Positions 44,783-54,800 of a DNA stretch of 64,000 nucleotides are shown here, piece by piece. The notes under the pieces were generated by a model. That model did no database searches and was not told the origin of the DNA. It saw only the letters and a list, made by a program, of their open reading frames with translations. The position numbers and the translations under genes are program-made. Within the stretch, counting starts at the first letter, position 1, and each line of letters begins with the position of its first letter. Location: assembly GCF_000224145.3 (NCBI RefSeq), contig NC_020174.2, positions 3,045,152-3,109,151 on the forward strand, given 5' to 3'. Source of the DNA: Ciona intestinalis (taxonomy: Eukaryota > Chordata > Ascidiacea > Phlebobranchia > Cionidae).

Positions 44783-46336
44783 ATGTATTTGTTAAGAGTT
44801 GTTCTGTTGTTTGGGCTACATGTATTGTGTGTGCCTGCTGAATTAACCAAACCAAACATAGTGTTTATATTGGCGGATGATTATGGTTTCAATGACATCG
44901 GATATCATGCTGTGGAGCACCATTCCGACATGAAAACACCTTTTCTGGATTCATTGGCCATGGCAGGGGTTCGGTTGGAAAATTACTACATTCAACCGAT
45001 TTGTTCACCTTCCAGGAGTGTATTGATGAGTGGCAGGTATCAAATACACACTGGGTTACAGCATTATGTTATATCACCCCAGCAAAGAAATGGTTTACCT
45101 CTGGATAATATAATATTACCAGAACAACTACATAAATGTGGCTATGACACGCATATGGTGGGAAAATGGCATCTAGGATTTTATAAGGATGAGTATCTTC
45201 CATGGAAACGAGGATTTAACTCATATTTCGGTTATTTAACTGGTGGTGAAGATTATTATACAAAATGGAGATGTGATGGAAAGTTATGTGGATATGATAT
45301 GACATCAGAAAAAGGCCCCACAAATGCAACATACGGTCAGTACTCGGCCAACCTTTTTGCAAATAAAGCAAACGAAGCAATAGATAAACATGACAAAACA
45401 AAACCATTGTTCTTGTATGTTGCATTCCAGTCTGTTCATTCACCAATGGAAGTGCCAGAATCTTATGCAAAGCCGTTTGATTATATCAAAAACCATAACA
45501 GAAAGATGTATGGTGGCATGGTCGCAGCTATGGACGAAGCTGTTAAGAACATCACTGAGCATTTACAAGCGGCTGGGCTGTGGGATAATACCATTTTGGT
45601 ATTTTCTGCTGATAATGGCGGCCAGACATTGTCTGGGGGGAACAACTGGCCATTACGTGGTAGGAAGCTTACTTTATGGGAAGGTGGAATCAAAGGGGTT
45701 GGTTTTGTGCATGGAAAAATACTAAACGTACCAAATCCAAATTATATTGTTAATAATGAAATGATTCATATATCAGATTGGTTTCCAACCATAATGGAAG
45801 CAACGCAATGTCCTTATGTCGAAGGAACACAGAAACTAGATGGTGTAAACCAATGGGATACAATTTTTGGAAAAACTGTTTCAGCAAGGAAAGAAATTCT
45901 TCTGAATATTGACCCTTTATTCACCCCGTTGTTTTATAAAGAAACTCCAAAACAAAATATTCAAATGGGGTTCGATACTTCAGTTCATGCTGGAATTAGA
46001 TATGGGGAGTGGAAACTTTTAACGGGTTTGCAAGGAGATGACAGATGGATTGAACCTCCAGAGTGGAAGAACAAAGCAGAGGAGGAACAACAAGAAGACA
46101 CTGAACATCCAGGGTTTCAAAAGTTTGCAACAAAATCAGTTCAATTATACAACATTGTTAATGATCCATATGAACAAGTGGAAGTGTCTGATCTTTATCC
46201 AAGTGTTGTTAATGACCTGTTAAGTAAATTAGCTGCATACAACGCAACAGCTGTTCCCGTCAACTACCCACCAAGTGATCCAACTTCAGATCCAAGTTTG
46301 CATGGGGGCTTTTGGGGGCCTTGGGTCAAAAATTAA
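44783..46336 (+). CDS. arylsulfatase (ARSB/ARSI/ARSJ type), intronless
   Basis: A formylglycine-dependent sulfatase; ARSB in vertebrates removes 4-sulfate from N-acetylgalactosamine of dermatan and chondroitin sulfate in lysosomes. The frame is 517 residues against 533 in human ARSB (from memory). Residues 1-19 are a signal peptide. The metal-binding aspartates are D32-D33 (ILADDYG). The modified cysteine is C74 in CSPSR, followed by GRYQIHTGLQH, which is ARSB-like. K128 and H130 are in GKWHLG, H220 is in VHSP, D277-N278 are in ADNGG, and K295 is in GRKLTLWEGG. All catalytic residues are therefore present. There is no intron in the coding region, unlike the large genes beside it. A tiny upstream frame (ATG, two codons, TGA) ends 4 bp before the start codon. 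It lies convergent to ORMDL. Confidence 0.93.
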   Translation: MYLLRVVLLFGLHVLCVPAELTKPNIVFILADDYGFNDIGYHAVEHHSDMKTPFLDSLAMAGVRLENYYIQPICSPSRSVLMSGRYQIHTGLQHYVISPQQRNGLPLDNIILPEQLHKCGYDTHMVGKWHLGFYKDEYLPWKRGFNSYFGYLTGGEDYYTKWRCDGKLCGYDMTSEKGPTNATYGQYSANLFANKANEAIDKHDKTKPLFLYVAFQSVHSPMEVPESYAKPFDYIKNHNRKMYGGMVAAMDEAVKNITEHLQAAGLWDNTILVFSADNGGQTLSGGNNWPLRGRKLTLWEGGIKGVGFVHGKILNVPNPNYIVNNEMIHISDWFPTIMEATQCPYVEGTQKLDGVNQWDTIFGKTVSARKEILLNIDPLFTPLFYKETPKQNIQMGFDTSVHAGIRYGEWKLLTGLQGDDRWIEPPEWKNKAEEEQQEDTEHPGFQKFATKSVQLYNIVNDPYEQVEVSDLYPSVVNDLLSKLAAYNATAVPVNYPPSDPTSDPSLHGGFWGPWVKN

Positions 46337-47881
46337 CCCAACTTGAGCATTGTCAAAATAGCCTTATCATTTAAGAATCTTGTGATTATTTTTCATTAGT
46401 TTTACAACAATTTTGTTCTTAGAAATAATAGTTGTAGTATACTATCCATCTATTCTATATGGGTAAGGTCCTTGAGGACCAAAGTCAAGAATTTAGGCCC
46501 GATTTAGCCCATTTTTCCCACACCAAGGCTGCTTATGTACATTCGAATGGATGGTGCTCGGTGCTATCATGGGACCAATGCGACTTAGTCTCCCTGACTT
46601 TATCTAGGCGACTCCATTTGCAGAACTCAGTCGGACGCCATATGTTATTATTCATTACTTCATATATTAGAAGCTATCTCCAATTATTTGCTTTTTCTTT
46701 TACTCTTTGGATTACTTACTCTATATCTGTACTCTGTAGTGAAGTTGAATTCTATGCAACAATCCACTATTTCCGTGCTTCTTATAAGTAGTTTTGAAAA
46801 GTCGATCGCCACAAGGTTAAGAAGCACTTTTTATGTGCATGTACTACTATTAATTTATTACAAATATTTCATGTATGCTACCATAAATATTAAATGTTCC
46901 TTGATTTACACTGGATTGTCAATTAGTGAAGGGCTTACATACTTGGGGCATAATAGTGCCTGAATCAAATTCAACGGCAGGACTAAGCATATCACAACAA
47001 TGGGTTAAAGCCTCTTCTAAGCTACCATTATGGGCATACGTATCCTTGGTCAAGACACTCAACGGCAATTGCTTCAACCCAGTGGCTACAAATGGGATGT
47101 CTAACTCTTCACCTATATACAAAAAGCAATGTCACTTAAAGTTACATACAGGGTAACTCGTAAGCGGGACAAGAGAATGCCCTTCCTGGGTACTAAAACG
47201 TAATCCAACTAGACGGTTTCTTTGAAATTTTGTATCAACTGACTAAATAACGTCATAGTTTTTGTGCTCCCTTGTTATTATATCATAAGACATAAGTAAA
47301 TACACATTTTATCATAATGTCCTAATTATTCCTTGAAGCTGTAACTTGTAAGTAAAACTGCAATGTAGTATGATAGGAATATTTGGACATGGAGGCTCAG
47401 TCCACAAAGCATAAAATACATTCTCTAATCTTCAAAAATATGATATATATATATTATATACATGTACAGTAAGTGTAACTCTTTCAACGAAACTTTCAAC
47501 ATTAGTTTATTTGTACATGTGCGAAAAAACTAAGAAATGAAATCTATACAAGTTATTTATTTAACATAATGAGCCTCTCCTCGTTGGGATTGGCTTAATT
47601 GCAACATTGTTGTATATTTAACTGGGGCAATATCAATAACAGAAACATTTTGGTTCGCTTGTTTGTGTTGGAGCCCAATGTAATGTTAGTTTATAGGCTA
47701 TTTACATAAAAGCTGTGACCATTTAATGTTCAGAAGTTAATAACTTTAAAATACATTATGTTCATTATTAAAACAGATGAACATAAAATTTACTTGAGCA
47801 CTAATGAGACTCTGTACACCTCTAAGGTACACACATTAGTGTGTCTGCAAAACCCAACTACCCATACTGAACATAAACTCT
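46337..47881. other. spacer between convergent arylsulfatase and ORMDL genes
   Basis: Holds a GGTGAGGTCC-type repeat fragment (46458-46515) and a SINE fragment (46985-47175). The remainder is presumably the two 3' UTRs and looks single-copy. Confidence 0.5.
46985..47175 (+). repeat. composite SINE, headless and 3'-truncated
   Basis: Middle part with GTCAAGACACTCAACGGCAA and the start of the 3' domain (AACTCGTAAGCGGGACAAG). Confidence 0.7.
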
Positions 47882-48343
47882 TCAGTATTTGTTTATTCCA
47901 AACAATCTAACACCATGAAGTTGTGGTAACTTGGGAAGTAGCGATAGAAGCAGAATGGATGTGTTTATCACAAAGTGGGTGAATTCATACTTTGAATAAA
48001 AACTCGCAAGTATGTACAACACAATTGGAGTGGTCATGAAAAATTTTCTTGCGGCAGTGAACTGAGTTCCTGAATCCATTTGCTCCCAGTGTGTCGAGTA
48101 TCTATACTTTCCCTGGTCAGAGGTCTCAAAAGGTGTTCCTTTAATAGTATGCAAGAAAAAATACATTCCAACACCATGCACTACATTTGTAAGTGTCCAT
48201 GCAACAGACGTACTAAACCATGGCATACTAAGCAGGACCAAATGCATGAATGCAGTCAATATGGAGTAGGTGATCCATATTCCAGGGCTGTTCCAAACTA
48301 CAGTGTTAGGATTTGCAACTTGGTTGGTAGTTCCGGTGTGCAT
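47882..48343 (-). CDS. ORMDL: ORMDL sphingolipid biosynthesis regulator
   Basis: A small ER membrane protein that binds serine palmitoyltransferase and restrains sphingolipid synthesis when ceramide is high. The ATG at 48343 gives 153 residues, the length I recall for human ORMDL1-3. An upstream in-frame extension is rejected because an acceptor (TTTGTTTGTTGCAG, ending at 48386) marks the start of this exon. Conserved stretches are VNPNT-like [19 protein letters not shown]-like [43 protein letters not shown] and the C-terminal [17 protein letters not shown]. Four hydrophobic segments fit the known topology. The coding region is one exon. Vertebrates have three paralogues; I cannot assign this copy to one. 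Confidence 0.96.
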   Translation of the reverse strand: MHTGTTNQVANPNTVVWNSPGIWITYSILTAFMHLVLLSMPWFSTSVAWTLTNVVHGVGMYFFLHTIKGTPFETSDQGKYRYSTHWEQMDSGTQFTAARKFFMTTPIVLYILASFYSKYEFTHFVINTSILLLSLLPKLPQLHGVRLFGINKY

Positions 48344-48371
48344 TGCTTGTTGATCTATTACAGAGTTTATT

Positions 48372-48400
48372 AAATTACACTGCTGCAACAAACAAAGAAA
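48372..48400 (-). promoter_or_regulatory. 3' splice site in the ORMDL 5' UTR
   Basis: CTTTCTTTGTTTGTTGCAG on the minus strand ends at 48386, 43 bp before the ATG. It implies a 5' UTR intron, or a spliced-leader acceptor if this is Ciona. Confidence 0.6.
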
Positions 48401-49011
48401 GTTGCAGTTAAAGTTTATATGGAAAAATATTACAAGGAATTAGTGGACAAGAGTACATGACCGCCTGATTAAAACCCAATAATTGAGTAACAAATCAAGA
48501 CAAGAAATTTGCAGTTAAACTTTAGATGGAAAAATATTATAAAGATTTAGTGGACAAGAGTACATGTCTGTAGTCTGTCTAATTAAATGCTAGTAATTGA
48601 GTAACAATCCAGTTCACTAAATACTGCCTTGGAGACTTTGTATTTATTGTGGCCACCACTGAGCTTGCCTATATGTTTATTCGGGTCACTTTAAATGCCC
48701 GGGACGTGCGATTCGATTAACTGCAAAATATTGGGCTACCATATATTTATATACACAACAACAGGCTTAATATAAATATTAGTATCCTGAGACTTAATGG
48801 TTTCTTATGACTCAGAGATTTAATAATTCCTAAGCAAGATTTTATATATAAATGCTGTTTCCGTGCAAACTGACGTGGTCGACGGATATTAAAGGGACGA
48901 AGAAAACAACGTACACGAGTTTAAAGTCAACCAGTTATTGTAACATATATTTCTTATTTACAGAGTATTTATATTTAAAACTGTTCTTGCATTAAACCTG
49001 CAAATATTAAT

Positions 49012-49149
49012 AACCATAGTAAGATAAACTCAGACACGGTGTTAAATTAAACGAACTTATACCAATCCTACAAATATCAAGTACCAACACCAATGTAGTC
49101 CTAGTACAGTATACAGAAACTTTAGCGGCCATTTTCGATACCTTTGAGT
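49012..49149. repeat. unique flank, first copy of a duplicated contig end
   Basis: About 138 bp, nearly identical to 49770-49918 (a few single-base and short length differences). It ends TTTGAGTGCCACTAACC at the border of the hAT-like element. Confidence 0.9.
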
Positions 49150-49656
49150 GCCACTAACCCACAGAAATAAAAAAGAATAGAACGCGCATCTCCAATGTCG
49201 GCAAAGGAGAGAGCACGATACACTCTCTCTCTCTTTCGCGGGTCGTTCCCGTTTACTATTGTAGTCAATGGAATCCAGGGCGTTTTATGTAGATTTTCTT
49301 CGTTTTTTGACTTAATTTAAATTTATAGAAAAAACTAACTATTGTTTAATATATATATATTTCTAACAAACTGTTTGTTTGAAAGTTTTTTAACTAAATT
49401 TAATAAATAATTAATTTCCTAAACAAGTGCTAAACTGTAAGCGTTAACCTACCAAATAACTAAACAAGCCTAATAAACTAGAATAGTTTTTAAAATAAAC
49501 AACTAAAACCTCCGAAAAGTATTGTGCGTCCATCTTTTACAATGGAAACGAAGCGAAATGGGGACGGAGTTGGCGGTCACGTGAATAGAACAAAAATGTA
49601 TCACGGTTTTAGGCAAGTGCACGTTCTACTCTTTTTTGTTTCTGTGCACTAACCAC
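49150..49656 (+). mobile_element. hAT-like MITE, copy 1
   Basis: About 507 bp. It begins CACAGAAATAAAAAAGAATA and ends with the inverse, CTCTTTTTTGTTTCTGTG. The flanks carry CACTAACC on both sides, an 8-bp target duplication as made by hAT transposases. No transposase frame. A second element starts directly after it (49664-49719) and runs into the gap. Confidence 0.75.
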
Positions 49657-49719
49657 AGAAATAAAAAAGAGTAGAACGCGCAACTTCCCAAAACCGTGAT
49701 ATATTCTTTTTTCTATTTA

Positions 49720-49769
49720 NNNNNNNNNNNNNNNNNNNNNNNNNNNNNNNNNNNNNNNNNNNNNNNNNN
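49720..49769. other. assembly gap, 50 N, inside the hAT-like repeat region
   Basis: A round-number gap joins two contig ends that carry the same flanking sequence (49012-49149 and 49770-49918). This points to unresolved haplotypes or an overlap that was not merged. Confidence 0.98.
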
Positions 49770-49918
49770 AACCATAGTAAGATAAACTCAGACACGGTGG
49801 TAAATAAACGAACTTATACCAATCGTACAAATATCAAGTACCAACACCAATGTAGTCCTAGTACAGTATACAGAAACTTTAGCGGCCATTTTCGATACCT
49901 TTGAGTGCCACTAACCAC
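49770..49918. repeat. unique flank, second copy after the gap
   Basis: Repeats 49012-49149 up to the element border. Confidence 0.9.
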
Positions 49919-50414
49919 AGAAATAAAAAAGAGTAGAACGCGCAACTTCCCAAAACCGTGATATATTCTTTTTTTCTATTTACGTGACCACCAACTCCGT
50001 CCCCATTTCGCTTGGTCTCCATTGTAAAAGATAGGCGCACAGTGATTTTAGGAGGTTTTAGGTGTTTATTTTAAAAACTACACTAACTATTCTACTTTAT
50101 TAGGCCAGTTTAGTTTTTGGTAGGTTAACGCCTACACTTTAGCGCTTGTTTGGGAAAATTAATTATTTTATAAATTTAATTAAAAACGTTTAAACAAACG
50201 GTTTATTGGAAATATATATATGTCTGGAAATATTTATTTTTTCCTATAAACTTAAATTAAGTCAAAAAAACAAAGAAAAACTACATAAAACGCCCTGGCT
50301 TCCATTGACTACTATAGTAAACGGGAACGAGTCGTGAAAAAGAGAGAGTGTATCACGCTATCTCCTTTACCGATATTAGAGATGCGCGTTCTATTCTTTT
50401 TTATTTCTGTGGCC
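49919..50414 (-). mobile_element. hAT-like MITE, copy 2, opposite orientation
   Basis: Same element as copy 1 but reversed. It starts CACAGAAATAAAAAAGAGTA with the end that is last in copy 1, and finishes TTCTTTTTTATTTCTGTG. Both sides show GCCACTAAC, so the target duplication is 8 or 9 bp. The identity of copies 1 and 2 is high but not complete. Confidence 0.75.
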
Positions 50415-51853
50415 ACTAACATAATTCTATAACTTTACTAACTATACCACAGATACCGATTATGAAATCATTTTAAAACAAAAAAAATAAAATAATGATC
50501 ATAAACTTTAATGTTATATAAAATTTAACAGCACTAGCTTGGGATCACAGTCATAGAAACACGACTAGGCGTTAGGAGAACAAAACTTTAACGAGTGAGC
50601 ACGTATTAAACTAATTAGCTTACTATTAATTACCAAAGAAATTAAAACCAACCCTTTTACTTTCTACTAAATTCTCAATTGCTTTTATAACAAGAGACCA
50701 AACAGAGTTCATGATATCTTGCTATAATTTATTCCTTTTCTGGTATGCAAGTACACGATACGGGATCGGGCAAAAGTCTATTTGACGGCCGGACAAAGGC
50801 TCGTAAGAGCCCGCCTTGAATCTACACTGATCTCGAGGTCACAGTGCCGATAGTGGCATTAGTTAGTTCTCGTTTCTCGTTATTATGTTCGGGAAAGGCG
50901 AATTATATACCGGACAGAATCACGTGACAGCAGTGTGACGTCATGCGATAAAATGAAAAGATTTGGGGCTGTCAGCGGCTGACCGGGATATCATTAACCT
51001 CGTTCACCGGGGGATTGTTTTCATGAGAATAGTCCCCCTTGAGTTCGTATCGGCAGTGTTGACATTGATTAACGGAGTATTGTGATTGGGTAATGTGACG
51101 TCACTTTGAGCGTCGAGTTGCAACACATTTATACATGTATCATAACTCGTGAGGACTTGTGCATGTGTTAACTTTTAATCTTACACTAGTTAACCTTGTC
51201 GTCGCTAAAAAAACGTTTGCTTTCGGGGAATTTCGACAAACTATAATCACGCAGTAATATGTTTGATACCGACCCTTGCATAGAGCAAAGTCATATAAAC
51301 ACTATGGCTCTGGTATAGAGCTGCTAAATATCTATAAAATATAAAATCACTTACAAAATGTAAAGTCAATTAATTAGTAATTATTGAATACGGCTCTCTA
51401 ATTAATAAATATAGAGCAAAGTGAATTTCAGCGCGTTAGGAATTCATTAATAAAACAGTAAACTACGTGGCAAATAAACCACCCACAGTCCTGACATAGC
51501 GTGGGAAAACTGATTGACGTGACAGGGCGTGGGAACAGAGTGACATACCCGGAACTACACGACATGTGTCGGTACAGTGATTTTTACTCTTTGTACCGGA
51601 CTCCCACTCTGTCAGTGTGTATTATTTTTTACTATTTTGTCATTTTGGGCAATTGATTATCATTGTTTTGTCCCAAAACGAAGCCACAAATAAAGAAACC
51701 TCTGGTACGTTATATATTAGGCCGGTGGAAAGTGTGGGGGGTTGGGACAGGGCTGGTGGTTCGTGGTTATACGGGTTCCAGTTGTCACTTTTTCTCACTT
51801 TTCAGGTTTTTTAAGTTAGGATGACGTAATCAGCTTGCCTTATACACTGGATC
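50415..51853. other. spacer upstream of DNAJC10; probable promoter region
   Basis: Contains TGACGTCA at 50936-50943 and 51096-51103, an inverted CCAAT box (ATTGG, about 51084-51088) and the UPR-type TGACGTGA at 51515-51522. A possible 5' UTR intron lies between the donor CCTCTG|GTACGT (about 51702/51703) and the acceptor TCACTTTTCAG (ends 51804). No repeat was recognised. Confidence 0.5.
51515..51522 (+). promoter_or_regulatory. UPR element candidate (TGACGTGA)
   Basis: Matches the ATF6/XBP1 UPRE core TGACGTG(G/A) about 330 bp before the DNAJC10 ATG. ERdj5 is an ER-stress-induced gene in vertebrates. Confidence 0.45.
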
Positions 51854-54800
51854 ATGAAACTTCCAAAGCTGAACTTGGTGTGTTTCGTTTTTATTTTGCA
51901 ATTAACTTATTGTTTTGGTGAAGATTATTATGAAGTGCTCGGAGTATCCAAGGATGCCTCACTCAAACAGATTCGTAAGGCTTTCAAAAAACTTGCACTT
52001 ACCATGCATCCAGACAAAAACGTCGTAAGTAGTTTTTATGTGGTGTTACCAACTGTAAAAAGTAAATGGTCATATATATTTGGGTGCTAGTGAAGAGTCT
52101 CCCCCCCTTTATTTGCTAACCACTAACCCCTATAACCACTAACTACTAACCTCTATAACCACTAACCCCCTAACCATTAACACCTAACCCCCCAACCTAG
52201 GGGTTAGTGCTTAGTGGTTAGCAATTAAGGTGGGGGGGGGAAGACTCTTCACTAGTACCTAGATTTGATGGTAACAGTTTTGGTCTTAAAATATTCCTGA
52301 AGTCTCCATAATACCCATTTTATCATTTTTTTAAATAAACGAAGGTGTTCTTGTCAAAAATTAATTTTAAAAATGCGCGAAAACGGCACTGTATTTTCAT
52401 ATCAGATGAGTTAAACAAAAGTAGAAAACCAATTACTACGTTTCATTTTTACGTTATAAATTACAAAATTTGTTAAAATTAAAATGGTCGGGGTTTAGGG
52501 TTTAAAAAATGCGAAAATTAACATTATAACGGGCCATATCGTACGTAACATACCGTCCTTCTAAGGTAATAAATCATTAAACGAACAGGGCAGTATGAAC
52601 TAATCCCTATAAAGTTTAAAATTACGTATTTATAAATAACTTTTCAGAATGACCCAGAAGCCCATAATAAATTTATAAAAATCAATGGAATTTACGAAGT
52701 GTTGAAAGATGAAGACCTTCGTAAGAAATACGATCAATTTGGTGAAGAGGGATTGAAGGAGAATGGTCGTGGAGGAGGAAGATATGAAAGTTATAATTAT
52801 TATAGAGACGAATTCGGTAAGTTATTATTTTTTTGGTTTAAAGCCTTTTAAATTGTGATACATAAAGCTATTGAGATTGAATACAATTTTATTCATTATT
52901 TATTTATATATATAGTGGGGTGGGGGAAGATGGGACACCTTTAGCACAAAATATTCAAATATCCTGATCGTGTTTTAAACAATTAACAACGGTCTATGAA
53001 AGTCGCGAGGACAAGGTTTTATAATTCTTTAAATGTTCTTTGTTTACTACCAAAGGAAATGGAATGAAAAGGTGTCCCATCTTCCCCCATCCTACTATAT
53101 ATATTTTATATATATATATAATATATATATTATAAAAAAAAAATTAAATCCAAAAAAACTAATTAATATTTAAAAATGTATATAATTAATATTTTGCAAA
53201 AGATAATATTCCATAATAACAGTTCAATTTGATCATTGAATTCAAATTTATATAAACTTTACGTTTTAGGTATTTATGATGATGACCCAGATGTTGTTAC
53301 TCTCGATGGAAGTGATTTTGGTAATTTTTTAGTCTTCTATTCAATGTGGGTGAGGTCCTTGTCGAGGACCAGGGATTTTAGGCCAGATTTTGCCCATTTC
53401 CCCATTTTACTTCTTATCTTGCTTATAGTTTGTGAACACCTGTTTCATAATGCATATTTTAAATTTCTTATCCCCAAAGGGTTAAACCAACAAAAACGCT
53501 CCCTTTAATTAGAGTATGTCCGCTTTGTCTACCATGTTCGCTATGTCCACTTATTGTGGAAAAATAATACCAACAAAAAAATTGTGTATATATATATATA
53601 TATATATAATGGAATATATATATATATACATATTTTAGAAACTGAAAGTTTATCGAGTTTAAAGATCTTTACCTATAAACAAATTTTTCGTTGGTTTGCC
53701 ATTTTTACAGTGCATATTACCTTCTATGCAATGCAGATGCTGCGGTGAAATCAGGGGAAACGTGGTTTGTTAATTTTTATTCTCCAAGATGTTCGCACTG
53801 CCATGATCTTGCACCAACTGTAAGTGCTTTGATTTTTAAAAAATGTGTATTAATTATTTTTAAATCAATATCTCATAAATTAGATGTTAAATGTTTATTT
53901 GACCCTTTAGTGGAAAATTTGTAAAACTGCCTAAGACTTTCCTAAATTAAAAGACAACTCAATTTATTACCAAACAAATAGCTAAGAGTTGACAAATTGT
54001 GTTGTTAAAATCGAAAATTTCACAGCTTTAGTAGCTTTTTTTTCCATACGAATACATGGTTCTCATGTTTTTCCTACACTGATTATTACATCAGCAGCAA
54101 ACTAAAATATATTGAAATTTAAAGTGCCGAAATTTTGCTGAAGAACTTAGTGAAGACTTCTCATGTTTTTTTACAACTGATTACTACATTATCAGCAACA
54201 TAAAATATATATTGAAATTTTAAGTGGCGAAAATTTGCTGAAGAACTTAGTGGGGCCATCAATATTGGGGCGGTTAACTGCCATGATAATCGATGGACTT
54301 GTAACCAGAAAGGAGTTCATAGCTTCCCATCATTACTGCTATTACTTAAAAATAACAGGGTAAGAAGGTTTACAATTCGTGCATGCCATTGCTTTGTATT
54401 GTTCACTTGTTTGGCCAGTCTTTAGAAAGAGTGAGGTTTAGCTACAGGCAGGACAGGATTTTACCGCGACATATTTTATTTTTGTTAATTAAATTTGCAC
54501 GTTTTTGTTTTATGCACGTTCTAGTGGAGAGAATTCGCGAAAGAAATGACCGGGGTCGTTAACATTGCTGCCCTAGAATGCTCAGGTTATTATTTTGTGT
54601 AGCTGCTATTTCACAAAGTCGTTTATTCCCTGTGTACGCTCAGGCATGAACCTTATATTCTGTTTGAAACAAAAGATACGATCGTTCCCAAATTTAAGAT
54701 TCTTCAGACCCCAAACTGAGGTAGACCTCGTGGTTTATGTTGAACATAAATCAAAGCTTGGCTAAGTTAGCTTAACAACAAATGATGTTGAGAACAGGAA

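Noticed and set aside
45390-45725. second frame inside the arylsulfatase
   Set aside because: Shadow of the sulfatase frame; no family match.
26255-46336. a sulfation gene cluster (sulfotransferase plus arylsulfatase around Wnt9)
   Set aside because: The two enzymes belong to different pathways and are separated by Wnt9; proximity alone is no evidence of joint function.
52120-52205. interstitial telomere repeat
   Set aside because: The units are ACTAACC-like and irregular, not TTAGGG/CCCTAA, and they are enclosed in a foldback element.
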